Assembly (NCBI RefSeq): GCF_013149805.1
Contig: NZ_JABEZT010000008.1
Span: 62,001 to 126,000, forward strand
Source of the DNA: Isoptericola chiayiensis
GTDB taxonomy: Bacteria > Actinomycetota > Actinomycetes > Actinomycetales > Cellulomonadaceae
Reading direction: 5' to 3'
DNA length: 64,000 bases
This document shows, one piece after another, positions 24,521 to 34,290 of this stretch. Below the pieces are notes generated by a model. That model was not told the DNA's origin. It saw only the letters and a list, made by a program, of their open reading frames with translations, and searched no databases. The translations under genes were made by a program, and so were the position numbers. Position 1 is the stretch's first letter, and the number at the start of each line of letters is the position of its first letter.

Positions 24521-25204
24521 ATGGTGTCGAACGGGCTCAGTCGCGGTCGGGTGCTCGAGGCCGGCGTGGCGCTCGCGGACGAGCAGGGCCTGGCGGCGGT
24601 GACCATGCGAGGAGTGGCGGCACGCCTCGGTGTCGAGGCCATGTCGCTCTACCATCACCTGCCCGGCAAGAAGGACGAGCTGCTCGACGGCCTCGTCGAC
24701 GTCGTCGCCGCCCAGATCCATGCCGGGCTGGCCGACCGGCCCGACGGCGACGACTGGCGGTTCGACGTGCGGAGCCGCTGTCTCGTGGCCCGCGACGTCG
24801 TCCTGGGTCACCCCTGGCTCCCCGGGCTGCTCGGCAGCCGGGCGCAGATCCGACCCGGCATCTACCAGCTCTACGACGGCGTGCTCGGCGCCATGGTCCG
24901 GGGCGGGTGCACCTACCGCCTCGCCCACCGCGCCATGCATGCCCTCGGCAGCATGGTGCTCGGGTTCACGCCCGAGCTGTTCAGCCCCGAGGCCGGCGAC
25001 GAGGACGCCTCCGCCGATGCCCTCGAGGCCATGGCACGCACGCTGCCGCACATCACGGCCATGGTCGCCGCCGAGCTGCACGACCCCGCCGACCCGACGC
25101 TCGGCTGGTGCGATAGCCAGACCGAGTTCGAGTTCACCCTCGACCTGCTGCTCGACGGGCTCGAGCGTCAGCGGCTGGCCGAGGATGCCTCCCTGCGTCC
25201 CTGA
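24521..25204 (+). CDS. TetR family regulator with TetR C-terminal domain
   Basis: A 227-residue repressor. The helix-turn-helix reads LAAVTMRGVAARLGVEAMSLYHHLPGKKDELLDGL, split over residues 26-60. The Y-H-H-L-P-G-K linker and the C-terminal region place it with the tetracycline-repressor-like subgroup (TetR_C). The ATG follows a purine-rich GAGGGAAGAGAGGG leader. The divergent DUF4386 membrane gene and this gene are probably both repressed through the two palindromes upstream. The ligand is unknown. Confidence 0.9.
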   Translation: MVSNGLSRGRVLEAGVALADEQGLAAVTMRGVAARLGVEAMSLYHHLPGKKDELLDGLVDVVAAQIHAGLADRPDGDDWRFDVRSRCLVARDVVLGHPWLPGLLGSRAQIRPGIYQLYDGVLGAMVRGGCTYRLAHRAMHALGSMVLGFTPELFSPEAGDEDASADALEAMARTLPHITAMVAAELHDPADPTLGWCDSQTEFEFTLDLLLDGLERQRLAEDASLRP

Positions 25205-25277
25205 CGCGAGGTCGTACCTCCCGCTCTGCGGTCGTACCCTCCGCGTACGACCTGGGCGCCGAAGGTACGACCTCGCG
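25205..25277. repeat. nested inverted repeat with four GGTCGTAC units
   Basis: Outer 14-base arms (25205-25218 and 25264-25277) enclose inner 8-base arms (25230-25237 and 25245-25252) with a 7-base loop. Two units point forward and two back. It lies directly after the TetR stop, at the convergence with the acyl-CoA dehydrogenase gene, so it could be a terminator, but a plain terminator does not need the duplication. Confidence 0.75.
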
Positions 25278-25283
25278 GATCGG

Positions 25284-25360
25284 GCTCGCGAGCTCGCTCC
25301 GGCTCGGTCCGCTGTGCCGAGGGTCTGACCGTGCCTGCGCTCGCGAGCTCGCTCCGGCTC
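25284..25360. repeat. tandem pair of a 22-base 3'-end repeat, 55-bp period
   Basis: GCTCGCGAGCTCGCTCCGGC plus TC is present at 25284-25305 and 25339-25360. The second copy overlaps the stop codon of the reverse acyl-CoA dehydrogenase gene. A diverged version of the same element with the same 55-bp spacing lies at 31441-31517, again ending at a reverse gene's stop codon. Confidence 0.75.
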
Positions 25361-26510
25361 AGTCCTCCAAGGGACCGAGGAGCGACTGCGCCACCTGCGA
25401 GTGCGCGGACTCGTCGTCGCTCGGATGGAAGATCCCGGCCAGCACGTCCCGGTACAGCCGGCCCAGCTCGGAGCGGTTGAAGTACGTCGACCCGCCCGAG
25501 CAGCGGATCGCCTCGTCGACCACCTGGCGGGCCGTCTCGGTGGCGCGGACCTTGAGGCCCGACGTCGCGCGGAACCAGCCGGCGCCGCGGTCCTCGCGGG
25601 CGTCGATCCCACCGGCGATCTGGTCGATCTGGGGCCAGATCCCGTCCTGCGCGAGCGCCGCCGTGGCGATCCGCCACCGGATGTCCGGGTCCTGGGAGTA
25701 CGCCTTGCCGGTCTTCATCGAGGTGCGCCGGCCCACGGTCTCCACGGCGAGCGCCAGGGCCCGGTCGGCGATGCCCGCGTACACGGAGGCCAGCAGGATC
25801 TCGAAGCTCGTGAAGATGCCGAGGACGTACGGGTCGAGGCTGGGTCCGGGCGCGATGCGTCGCATGACGCGCGACGCGGGCGCGTGCGCGCCGTCGAGCA
25901 GCGTGGTGCACGACTGCGAGGCGCGCATGCCGATCGTGTCCCAGTCGTCGAGGATCTGGTAGCCGCCGCCGTCGCGGGTGACGAACGCGTGCACGATGCG
26001 CGGGTCGTCGGGGTCGGTGGTCGAGTCCAGTCCCATGACGCCGAGGCGCGTCCAGCCGGGGGAGTTGGACGTGAAGATCTTGCGGCCGTGGAACGTGTAG
26101 CCGCCCTCGCCGTCGGGCCGGGCCTCGGTGCGCGAGCCGAGCAGCACCAGGTCGTTGCCCGCCTCGGAGTAGCCGAACCCGAAGATCTCGCCGGCGGCTG
26201 CCTCCGCGAGCAGCCAGTCGAGCGTGTCGTCGCCGCGCTCGTGCAGGTAGCGCGCGACGCCGGTCCACACGTGATGCATGTTGACGGCCAGCGCGGTGGC
26301 GGGTGCGGCACCGGCGAGCGCCGCCTGGTCGTGGCACACCTCGCGCAGGGTCAGTCCCGCGCCGCCCATCGACGTCGGGACGAGCGCGCCGAGATATCCG
26401 GCGGCGCGCAGGTCGGCGAGATCGTCGGTGAAGTACGAGTTCTCCCGGTCGTGGATGCCGGCGCGGCCGCGGATCGTGGCGAGCAGGTCGGCGGAGAGCA
26501 GCGTCGTCAT
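25359..26510 (-). CDS. acyl-CoA dehydrogenase family protein
   Basis: A 383-residue flavoenzyme of the acyl-CoA dehydrogenase superfamily. It has the N-terminal helical domain with PTSMGGAGLTLREVC (about residues 45-59), the middle beta domain with FGFGYSEAGND and TRDGGGYQILDDWDTIGMRASQS split near 185-207, and a C-terminal helical domain. The segment that would carry the catalytic Glu is not clear, so a DszC-like or monooxygenase-like branch is possible. It is divergent from an acyl-CoA ligase, suggesting a shared fatty or aromatic acid pathway. The 3' end runs into a dispersed repeat. Confidence 0.83.
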   Translation of the reverse strand: MTTLLSADLLATIRGRAGIHDRENSYFTDDLADLRAAGYLGALVPTSMGGAGLTLREVCHDQAALAGAAPATALAVNMHHVWTGVARYLHERGDDTLDWLLAEAAAGEIFGFGYSEAGNDLVLLGSRTEARPDGEGGYTFHGRKIFTSNSPGWTRLGVMGLDSTTDPDDPRIVHAFVTRDGGGYQILDDWDTIGMRASQSCTTLLDGAHAPASRVMRRIAPGPSLDPYVLGIFTSFEILLASVYAGIADRALALAVETVGRRTSMKTGKAYSQDPDIRWRIATAALAQDGIWPQIDQIAGGIDAREDRGAGWFRATSGLKVRATETARQVVDEAIRCSGGSTYFNRSELGRLYRDVLAGIFHPSDDESAHSQVAQSLLGPLED

Positions 26511-26645
26511 GGTCCGAGTCAAGCACGGACGGCGGACCCGTCGGGAGGCGTGCCCCGACGTCGGGCATACCGTCCGGTCGGTTCTGTCGGCTAGGGTGGA
26601 CGCAGAAGCGGTCGACGAGGACCGCGTCGGAGAAAGGAGCCACCG

Positions 26646-28226
26646 TTGGTCATCCGCAGCCCCCACGCTGACGTCGACATCCCCGACGTCAGCCTGTATG
26701 ACTTCCTGTTCGCGCCGCTGTCCGAGGACGACCTGGACGAGGTCGCCGTCGTCGACGGCCCGAGCGGGGCCACCACCACCTACGGCGAGCTGCGCGGGCA
26801 GGTCGACGCCATCGCCGGCGCCATCAGCGCCCGCGGCTATGAGGTGGGCGACGTCGTCGCCCTGCACAGCCCGAACGTTCCCGCCTTCGTCAGCGTCTTC
26901 CACGGCCTGCTGCGCGCCGGCATCACCGTCACCACGATCAACGCCCTCGCCTCGGGGACCGAGGTGGGCAAGCAGCTCGCCGCGTCCGGGGCCAAGGGGC
27001 TGATCACCGTCTCGCCGCTGCTCGCGCAGGCCGCGGAGGGCGCCGAGGCGGCGGGCCTGCCGCCGGAGGCCGTCGTCGTCATGGACGGCGCCGACGGTTA
27101 CGCGAACCTGCGCGACCTCCTCACGTCCGGCGCACCCGCACCGGAGGTCTCCTTCGACCCTGCCACCCACCTGGCGGTGCTGCCCTACTCCTCGGGGACC
27201 ACCGGGTTGCCCAAGGGTGTGATGCTCACGCACCGCAACCTCGTCGCGAACGTGCTGCAGGCCGAGCCGTACATCCCCCTGACGCGCGACGACGTCATCC
27301 CGGCCGTGCTGCCGTTCTTCCACATCTACGGCATGACGGTGCTGATGAACGGGGCGATCTATCAGAAGTCGTCCGTCGTCACGATGCCGCGCTTCGACCT
27401 GCCCGAGTACCTGCGCATCATCGCCGAGCATCGCGCCACCGTGCTGTTCGTCGCCCCGCCCATCGCGCTCGCGGTCGCGAAACACCCGCTCGCCCTCGAG
27501 GCGGACCTGTCCAGCGTGCGGCTGATGATGTCGGGCGCCGCGCCCTTCGACGAGCAGCTCGCTGCGGCGGTCTCCCAGCGGCTCCCGCACGCCAGCGTCA
27601 CGCAGGGCTACGGGATGAGCGAGATGTCGCCCGTCTCGCACACCATCCCCGTGGGCCGCGACGACATCTCGCCCGGATCCATCGGGCTCCTCATCCCGAA
27701 CATGCAGGCCAAGATCGTCGATCCGGCCACGGGGGAGGAGATCGAGCAGCCCGGCGAGGGGATGAGCGCGCCCGGTGAGCTGATGTGCGCCGGGCCGAAC
27801 ATCATGGCCGGCTACCTCGGCAACGAGGCGGAGACCCGGGACACCATCACGGCCGACGGATTCCTGCACACCGGGGACATCGTCACCGTCGACGCCGACG
27901 GCGCGTTCTACGTCGTCGACCGGCTCAAGGAGCTCATCAAGTACAAGGGCTACCAGGTGCCGCCCGCCGAGCTCGAGGCGCTGCTGATCGCCCACCCGCA
28001 GATCGCCGACGCCGCCGTCATCGGGGTGGTCGACGACGAGGGCGAGGAGATCCCCAAGGCGTTCGTCGTCGCCGCCGACGGCGCCGAGCTCAGCGCGGAC
28101 GACGTCATGGAGTACGTGGCCGCCAAGGTCGCCCCGTACAAGAAGGTCCGTGCTGTGCAGTTCACGCACGCCATCCCGAAGTCCGCGGCGGGCAAGATCC
28201 TGCGCAAGGAGCTGCGGGCGGCGTGA
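26646..28226 (+). CDS. acyl-CoA synthetase / 4-coumarate-CoA ligase-like
   Basis: A 526-residue adenylate-forming enzyme. The P-loop-like motif YSSGTTGLPKGVMLTHRNL (about residues 182-200), YGMSEMSPVSH near 323, the GDIVTVDADGAFYVVDRLKELIKYKG hinge split near 412-437, and the C-terminal catalytic lysine in SAAGKILRKEL are all present. It activates a carboxylic acid to its CoA thioester. The start is TTG with AAAGGAG just upstream. TAGGGT at 26592-26597 is a probable -10, here with a leader of about 40 bases rather than leaderless. The acid substrate cannot be deduced. Confidence 0.9.
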   Translation: MVIRSPHADVDIPDVSLYDFLFAPLSEDDLDEVAVVDGPSGATTTYGELRGQVDAIAGAISARGYEVGDVVALHSPNVPAFVSVFHGLLRAGITVTTINALASGTEVGKQLAASGAKGLITVSPLLAQAAEGAEAAGLPPEAVVVMDGADGYANLRDLLTSGAPAPEVSFDPATHLAVLPYSSGTTGLPKGVMLTHRNLVANVLQAEPYIPLTRDDVIPAVLPFFHIYGMTVLMNGAIYQKSSVVTMPRFDLPEYLRIIAEHRATVLFVAPPIALAVAKHPLALEADLSSVRLMMSGAAPFDEQLAAAVSQRLPHASVTQGYGMSEMSPVSHTIPVGRDDISPGSIGLLIPNMQAKIVDPATGEEIEQPGEGMSAPGELMCAGPNIMAGYLGNEAETRDTITADGFLHTGDIVTVDADGAFYVVDRLKELIKYKGYQVPPAELEALLIAHPQIADAAVIGVVDDEGEEIPKAFVVAADGAELSADDVMEYVAAKVAPYKKVRAVQFTHAIPKSAAGKILRKELRAA

Positions 28227-28280
28227 GACGTCCGACGGCGTCGCACCGGGGCGGGGGACGGGTCCGGTAGGGTCGGGCCG

Positions 28281-29417
<1,137 letters not shown>

Positions 29418-29418
29418 C

Positions 29419-29844
29419 TCACGCGCCGCCTCCCGGCGGCACCAGGAACTCGCTGAGCTCGCCGGGGGCGTGCGCGACCTCCCACCAGAAGCCGTTCGGG
29501 TCGGTGAAGTAGCCCGAGTAGCCGCCCCAGTCGCGCTCCGTGGCGGGCCGGACGTCCGCGCCGGCGCGGTGTGCGGCGTCCAGGACGGCGTCCACCGCCC
29601 CCGGAGAACCGACGTTGTGCGCCAGCGTGAGCGGGGGAGTCCCGCCACGGGTGACCGGCCCGATCTCCCGGGCGGCAGCACGCTCGTCCCACCACGACAG
29701 CACGAGACGCTCGCCCGTGCGGAACATCAGCACCTGGTCCGGGACGTCGAACAACGGCTCCCAACCGAGCCCGTCGACGTAGAAGCGTCGCGCGGCGCTC
29801 AGGTCCGCGACCACCAGGGTGATCAGGCTGACACGTGGGTCCAT
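29419..29844 (-). CDS. VOC family (glyoxalase/bleomycin resistance) protein
   Basis: A 141-residue protein of the vicinal-oxygen-chelate fold: RVSLITLVVADLSAARRFYVDGLGW opens the first beta-alpha unit (split residues 4-28), and GYFTDPNGFWWEVAHAPGE ends the second with a likely metal Glu. Relatives include glyoxalases, dioxygenases and drug-binding proteins, so the function stays open. CACGAT ends 6 bases before the ATG on this strand, a possible leaderless -10. The stop is one base from the ddlA stop, with no room for a terminator. Confidence 0.85.
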   Translation of the reverse strand: MDPRVSLITLVVADLSAARRFYVDGLGWEPLFDVPDQVLMFRTGERLVLSWWDERAAAREIGPVTRGGTPPLTLAHNVGSPGAVDAVLDAAHRAGADVRPATERDWGGYSGYFTDPNGFWWEVAHAPGELSEFLVPPGGGA

Positions 29845-29881
29845 GCCGCGATCGTGCCACCGACCTCCGACAGCCGGGAGC

Positions 29882-30349
29882 TCACGTGCACTGGCGCGTC
29901 GCGGGGATCAGGTCGATCGCCGAGGTCAGGTCCACGATGAACGACGTCGAGTGGCCCTCGGTGACCGTCGGCGGGACCGTCACCTGGATCGCCGGCTCCC
30001 GTCCGTACGTGGTGAACCGCCAGGTCCCCTCCTCGTTCTCCTCGACCACCCAGTCCACGGTGCCGTTCGGCGAGTCGAAGCGCTGGCAGTCCGGGGAGGG
30101 CGGCGGCTGCTCGACGCCGCACCGCAGCGTGACCGCGGCCCCGCGGTCGCCCCAGGCCGCCGTCGCCTGCGCGGTGACCTTCGTGCGCTCGAGGTCGCCC
30201 GCAACGACGTCGGGCAGCGCCAGCATCACCGGGGCGCAGGCCGGGTCCGCGGCGTCGGCCGCCGGTTCCGTACCGATGGTCGGGGTGCAGGCCGCGAGCA
30301 GCGCGAGACACCCCAGGGCGAGCAGCGTGGCGAGGCGGCGGACGAGCAC
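29882..30349 (-). CDS. DUF3515 family lipoprotein
   Basis: A 155-residue predicted lipoprotein with signal MLVRRLATLLALGCLALLAAC and the lipid-bearing Cys21. The mature part has PACAPVMLALPDVVAG, a WGDRGAAVTLRCGV segment and paired cysteines that could form disulfides, matching DUF3515 proteins. Function is unknown, but the gene is a constant neighbour of ddl and thiL in actinobacteria. The GTG start is preceded closely by an AGGCGG-like site. Here it runs opposite to its conserved neighbours. Confidence 0.88.
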   Translation of the reverse strand: MLVRRLATLLALGCLALLAACTPTIGTEPAADAADPACAPVMLALPDVVAGDLERTKVTAQATAAWGDRGAAVTLRCGVEQPPPSPDCQRFDSPNGTVDWVVEENEEGTWRFTTYGREPAIQVTVPPTVTEGHSTSFIVDLTSAIDLIPATRQCT

Positions 30350-30401
30350 CCGCCTACGGTAACCGGCCCGCCCGGCCCGCCCGGCCCGCTAGGGTTCGGT
30401 C

Positions 30402-31436
30402 GTGACCGACCCCACCCTGCGCGTGCGCGACCTGGACGAGACCGAGCTCCTGGCACGCATCGTCCCGCTGCTCCCCTCCGGCGAGGGGATCGACGTCGGA
30501 CCGGGCGACGACGCCGCCGTGGTGCGGGCCGCGGACGGGCGTTTCGTCGTGACCACCGACGTCCTCGTCGAGCGGCGGCACTTCCGCCGCGAGTGGTCCA
30601 CCGGGTACGACGTCGGGCACCGCGCCGCCGTGCAGAACCTCGCGGACGTCGCCGCGATGGGCGCCCGGCCGACGTCGATGGTGGTCTCGCTGGTCATGCC
30701 CGACGACCTGCCCGTGCAGTGGGTGACGGACTTCGCGCGCGGGCTCGCCGACGCCGCCCCGCCGGCCGTCGTCGTCGGCGGGGACCTGTCCGGCGGGGAC
30801 GTCGTCATGGTGTCCGTCACCGTGCACGGCGACCTCGAGGGCCGGGCGCCCGTGCTGCGCTCGGGAGCCCGGCCGGGCGACGTGCTCGCGCACGCCGGGA
30901 CGCTCGGGGCCTCCGCCGCCGGGCTCGACCTGCTCACCAGCGGTGCGGCGTCGCCCGACGACGGCGCACCCGGCGTGTCGAACGCCCGCAGCCCGTTCGT
31001 GGCAGCCTTCCTGCGACCCGACTCCCCGGTGGCCGCCGGCCCCGCCGCCGCCCGGGCCGGCGCGACCGCCATGCTGGACGTGTCCGACGGCCTGCTGCGT
31101 GACGCGGGTCGGCTCGCCCTCGCCAGCGGCACCGACCTCGACCTCTCCGAGGGCGCTCTGATGCTCGACGTCACCGCACTCGTGCCGGCCGCGGTCGAGG
31201 TCGCGATGGCCACCGACGACCCCGACGGAGCCGGACGGGCCCGCACCTGGGTGCTGTCCGGCGGTGAGGACCACGGGCTGCTGGCGACGTTCCCCGCCGA
31301 GGTGGCCGACCGCGGGCTGCCCGACGGGTTCCGCGTCATCGGCGACGTGAGGACCCCCGGCGCCGCCGGGCCGCGGGTGCTCCTGGACGGTGAGGAGCCC
31401 GAGGCCGCGACCGGGTGGGACCACTTCCGTCCCTGA
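30402..31436 (+). CDS. thiL: thiamine-monophosphate kinase
   Basis: Phosphorylates thiamine monophosphate to the active cofactor thiamine diphosphate. The 344-residue protein has GPGDDAAVV near residue 33, TTDVLVERRHFRREW (about 48-62), NLADVAAMGARPTSMVVSL (about 81-99), GGDLSGGD, and LDVSDGLLRDAGRLA near 225, all of the PurM/ThiL fold. TAGGGT (30390-30395) ends 6 bases before the GTG, a leaderless start. No thiamine riboswitch is visible, as a leaderless message would require. Confidence 0.95.
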   Translation: MTDPTLRVRDLDETELLARIVPLLPSGEGIDVGPGDDAAVVRAADGRFVVTTDVLVERRHFRREWSTGYDVGHRAAVQNLADVAAMGARPTSMVVSLVMPDDLPVQWVTDFARGLADAAPPAVVVGGDLSGGDVVMVSVTVHGDLEGRAPVLRSGARPGDVLAHAGTLGASAAGLDLLTSGAASPDDGAPGVSNARSPFVAAFLRPDSPVAAGPAAARAGATAMLDVSDGLLRDAGRLALASGTDLDLSEGALMLDVTALVPAAVEVAMATDDPDGAGRARTWVLSGGEDHGLLATFPAEVADRGLPDGFRVIGDVRTPGAAGPRVLLDGEEPEAATGWDHFRP

Positions 31437-31440
31437 GGAG

Positions 31441-31517
31441 CAGCTTCGGGTCAGCGCTCGGGCTCGATGGTCGCGCTGCCCCTGCGCTCGCAGGCTCGCT
31501 CCGGGTCAGCGCTCGGG
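31441..31517. repeat. diverged copies of the 3'-end repeat, 55-bp period
   Basis: GGGTCAGCGCTCGGG occurs at 31448-31462 and 31503-31517, 55 bp apart. Between them CTGCGCTCGC and GGCTCGCTCCGGG match the element at 25331-25360. The second copy contains the TCA that is the stop codon of the reverse acetyltransferase gene. It fills the thiL/acetyltransferase convergence. Confidence 0.7.
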
Positions 31518-32033
31518 TGCCCGGACGAAGCGGACCTCCGTCACCGGCACCTCGGCGATCTCCTCGATGCGCTCGATCCCGTCGGGCTGGAACCCGTGGC
31601 GGCGGTAGAAGTGGTGGGCGCGCTCGTTCTCGGACAGGACCCACAGGGTCATCTGCACCTGCGGGGGCACGTCACCCAGGACCGTGCGCATCAGGTCGCG
31701 CGCGACCCCGCGGCCCCACGACTCCGGATCCAGGTAGATGGCGTACAGCTCCAGGCAGCCGTTCTCGGCGTCCTCGTCGCGCGAGGGACCGTAGCTGGCG
31801 AACCCGAGGGTCCGACCGTCCGCCTCGGCGACCAGCGTGGATCCACGCTGCGCCTCGAGGATCTCCTGCCACTGCCGGGTGCGGTCCTCGACGTCGAGGG
31901 AGTCCAGGTAGTCGGCCGGCAGGACGTGGGCGTAGGCGCCTCGCCACGACGTGAGGTGCACGCGGGCGATGGCAGCGGCGTCGGCCGTGGTGGCCGAACG
32001 GATGAGCACGTCGTTGTCGGTCTCCACCATCAT
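31506..32033 (-). CDS. GNAT family N-acetyltransferase
   Basis: A 175-residue protein with the acetyl-CoA binding pattern LYAIYLDPESWGRGVARDLMRTVL (split near residues 90-113) and the C-terminal VLSENERAHHFYRRHGFQPDG typical of GNAT enzymes. It could act on a small amine, antibiotic or protein N-terminus. Two adjacent ATGs (32033, 32030) are available. CAGGCT ends 6 bases before the first, compatible with a leaderless transcript, and no Shine-Dalgarno site is seen. The gene's end coincides with a dispersed repeat. Confidence 0.9.
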   Translation of the reverse strand: MMVETDNDVLIRSATTADAAAIARVHLTSWRGAYAHVLPADYLDSLDVEDRTRQWQEILEAQRGSTLVAEADGRTLGFASYGPSRDEDAENGCLELYAIYLDPESWGRGVARDLMRTVLGDVPPQVQMTLWVLSENERAHHFYRRHGFQPDGIERIEEIAEVPVTEVRFVRAPER

Positions 32034-32126
32034 GGGCCAAGCCTGCCACGCTGCCGCGACGTCGCCAAGAGGTATTGGTGAACACTTCACGAACCCTTTG
32101 CAGTAGGTCGTGGGGTGCACGACGGA

Positions 32127-32155
32127 AAGCCCGCCGGGACGGACCCGACGGGCTT
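32127..32155 (-). terminator. intrinsic terminator after rpmB
   Basis: Arms 32127-32138 and 32144-32155 pair with one mismatch around a 5-base loop; reading on the minus strand the hairpin is followed by TTTCCG. It lies 40 bases after the rpmB stop, in the right orientation. Confidence 0.75.
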
Positions 32156-32195
32156 CGCGTTCGAGACGCCCCCGGGATCAACCCGGGGGAGAGGC

Positions 32196-32387
32196 TCAGG
32201 CCTGGCGCTGGACCTTGCCGGCCTTGAGGCACGAGGTGCAGACGTTCACGCGCTTGGGGGTGCCCGCGACGACGGCACGCACGCGCTGGATGTTCGGGTT
32301 CCAGCGGCGCTTGGTGCGGATGTGGGAGTGCGAGATGCTGTGCCCGAAGCCCGGGCCCTTGCCGCAGACGTCGCAGTTGGCAGCCAC
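32196..32387 (-). CDS. rpmB: 50S ribosomal protein L28
   Basis: A 63-residue large-subunit protein. It has two Cys pairs (C5-x2-C8 and C50-x2-C53), making it the zinc-binding form of L28. SHSHIRTKRRWNPNIQ is the family core. The GTG start has AGGAG at good spacing. The gene is on the strand opposite to thiL and recG, the normal actinobacterial arrangement, and is followed by a hairpin terminator. A second, cysteine-free L28 probably exists elsewhere in the genome for zinc shortage; that is inference from related species. Confidence 0.97.
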   Translation of the reverse strand: MAANCDVCGKGPGFGHSISHSHIRTKRRWNPNIQRVRAVVAGTPKRVNVCTSCLKAGKVQRQA

Positions 32388-32553
32388 GGTGTCTCCTGAA
32401 TCGTCGTGCACGTCCCGCGCCAGGGCAGCAGGACGTGAATGGAAGTGGTCTGGGGGCGCCCGGCGGACCGGGCAACCACACGATGATAGCCGATCCGTGA
32501 CGCTCCCCTCAACGGGGCGCCGACGTGCGCTCGGTCACCGCTACGGTGGGGGC

Positions 32554-34290
32554 GTGGATCAGCCCGAGCTCCTCGACGCCGTCGTGGTGCGCTCCTGGGC
32601 GCGTACCGCCGTCGACGCCCTGGCCGCGGCACGCGACCAGCTCGACGGCGTCAACGTCTTCCCGGTGGCCGACGGCGACACCGGGACCAACATGTACCTC
32701 ACCGTGCGCGAGGCCGCGGCGGCCGTGCACGACGCCGAGCCGGGCACCGGCGGCGCCCGCCTGCTGCGGATGGCCGCACGTGCCGCGCTGCTCGGGGCGC
32801 GCGGGAACTCCGGCGTGATCCTCAGCGAGTGGTGGCGGGGACTCGCAGTGGCGGCCAGCCGCCGGGACAGTCTCGCCGTCGCCCTGGACGTCGCCGCACG
32901 CTCGGCCCGCCAGGCCGTGGCCCACCCCGCCCCGGGCACGATCCTCACCGCGGCGGACTCCGCGGCCGCCGCCGCCCGGCACGCCGAGGCCGGGGGCATG
33001 AGCGGTCCGCTCGGCGCACCGGCGCGCCTGCCCGTGCTCGACGCGGCCCGGCGCGGGGCCCGCGAGGCGGCGCTGCGCAGCGTCGGCAGCCTCGCGCCGC
33101 TGCGTGCGGCCGGCGTGCTCGACGCCGGTGCGTGCGGGCTGGTGCTCGTCCTGGCGGCCCTGGCCTCGGCGCAGCGGCACCACTCCGCGGCCGTGTCGGA
33201 GGGCACCGGCACGATGGCCCTCGTGCAGCTCGACATGGACCTGCGGGGGTACACGACCACGCTCGAGGCGGCCCCGCCCGGCCCGGCCCACCCCGACGCC
33301 CACGGGGCCGCGGGTCACCCCGACGCCCCTGAGCTCGGCGGCGACGCCGACATCGAGCTGATGTTCGTCCTGCGCCGGGCAGCGGACGCCGGCGAGTTCC
33401 GCAGCGGTGCCGTCGCCGACGCCCTGCGCGCCGACCTCGACGACGTCGGCACCTCCGTCGTCGTGGTCGGCGGGGACGCGGGGGAGGCGACCGACGGCGT
33501 CGACTCCCTGTGGCAGGCGCACGTGCACGTCGACGACCTGGCACCCGCCCTGGACGTCCCTCGTCGCTGGGCCCGCCGCGGCGGGGTCTCGCAGGTGTAC
33601 GTGCGGCACCTGGCGGTCCCGCCCACGGACTGGGCCGTCGTGGTGACGACGTCGGCGCCCGAGCTGGCGACCGAGCTGGCCTCCGGGGGTGCCGTGGTCC
33701 TGCTCGACCTCGACACGGCGCCGACCGCCCGCGACGTGGCCCAGACCGTGCTGGCCGCCGGCACCCCCCACGTCCTGGTCCTGGCGCCACCCGCCCTGCT
33801 GTCCGCAGTGACGCCCGCGCTGGACGACCTCGTCGCGCGCGACGTGGGCCGCGGCGGCCCCGGCAACCGGCCCGACCTCGCGCTCGTCCCCGCCCCCGAC
33901 GACGTGCATCTCGTCAGCGCGGTGTCCGTGCTGGCCGGAGCCCTCGACGCCGCACGGGTCGAGGGGGCGAGCGTGGACGTCCCGGGGATCGTGCGGTCGG
34001 CGCACGAGATGCTGCACGCGGACCGGGTCGCCGCGACCGAGGCCGTCGACGCCCTTTCGAGGCTGGTGGCGCGGGGGGACGGGTCCGTGGGGATCGTCGC
34101 GGTCCTGCCCGACGACGACGTCCCCCCGGACGTGCTGGACGCGATCGTCGCGCAGGCGGGACGGTGCGCGCCCGAGGCGGACGTCGTCGTGCTCGGCACG
34201 GGCCGTGCCGGCGACCGGGTCGGTCTCGGCGTCGAGCCCGCCGAGGAAACGGCGCCGTCCGCCGTCGGACGGCGCGGGGCGGGCTCGTGA
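32554..34290 (+). CDS. DAK2 domain / DegV-like (FakA-type) protein
   Basis: A 578-residue protein with an N-terminal DhaL/DAK2 kinase domain: VNVFPVADGDTGTNMYLTV (about residues 28-46) binds Mg-nucleotide, and LLGARGNSGVILSEWWRG near 80 is typical. The C-terminal half is the accessory domain found in fatty acid kinase FakA. It may phosphorylate a fatty acid presented by a DegV (FakB) protein, but no fakB is in the window. TACGGT (32542-32547) ends 6 bases before the GTG, a leaderless start. The stop overlaps recG as GTGA; this pairing is conserved widely. Confidence 0.88.
   Translation: MDQPELLDAVVVRSWARTAVDALAAARDQLDGVNVFPVADGDTGTNMYLTVREAAAAVHDAEPGTGGARLLRMAARAALLGARGNSGVILSEWWRGLAVAASRRDSLAVALDVAARSARQAVAHPAPGTILTAADSAAAAARHAEAGGMSGPLGAPARLPVLDAARRGAREAALRSVGSLAPLRAAGVLDAGACGLVLVLAALASAQRHHSAAVSEGTGTMALVQLDMDLRGYTTTLEAAPPGPAHPDAHGAAGHPDAPELGGDADIELMFVLRRAADAGEFRSGAVADALRADLDDVGTSVVVVGGDAGEATDGVDSLWQAHVHVDDLAPALDVPRRWARRGGVSQVYVRHLAVPPTDWAVVVTTSAPELATELASGGAVVLLDLDTAPTARDVAQTVLAAGTPHVLVLAPPALLSAVTPALDDLVARDVGRGGPGNRPDLALVPAPDDVHLVSAVSVLAGALDAARVEGASVDVPGIVRSAHEMLHADRVAATEAVDALSRLVARGDGSVGIVAVLPDDDVPPDVLDAIVAQAGRCAPEADVVVLGTGRAGDRVGLGVEPAEETAPSAVGRRGAGS

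Noticed and set aside
26512-26527. TTGACT 6 bases before the acyl-CoA dehydrogenase ATG, and again before tdk, as a -10
   Set aside because: It has the right spacing and final T but lacks the A at position 2 and looks like a -35; two cases are too few to claim a variant class.
30361-30402. Thiamine riboswitch before thiL
   Set aside because: The promoter lies immediately before the start codon and no leader remains to fold.
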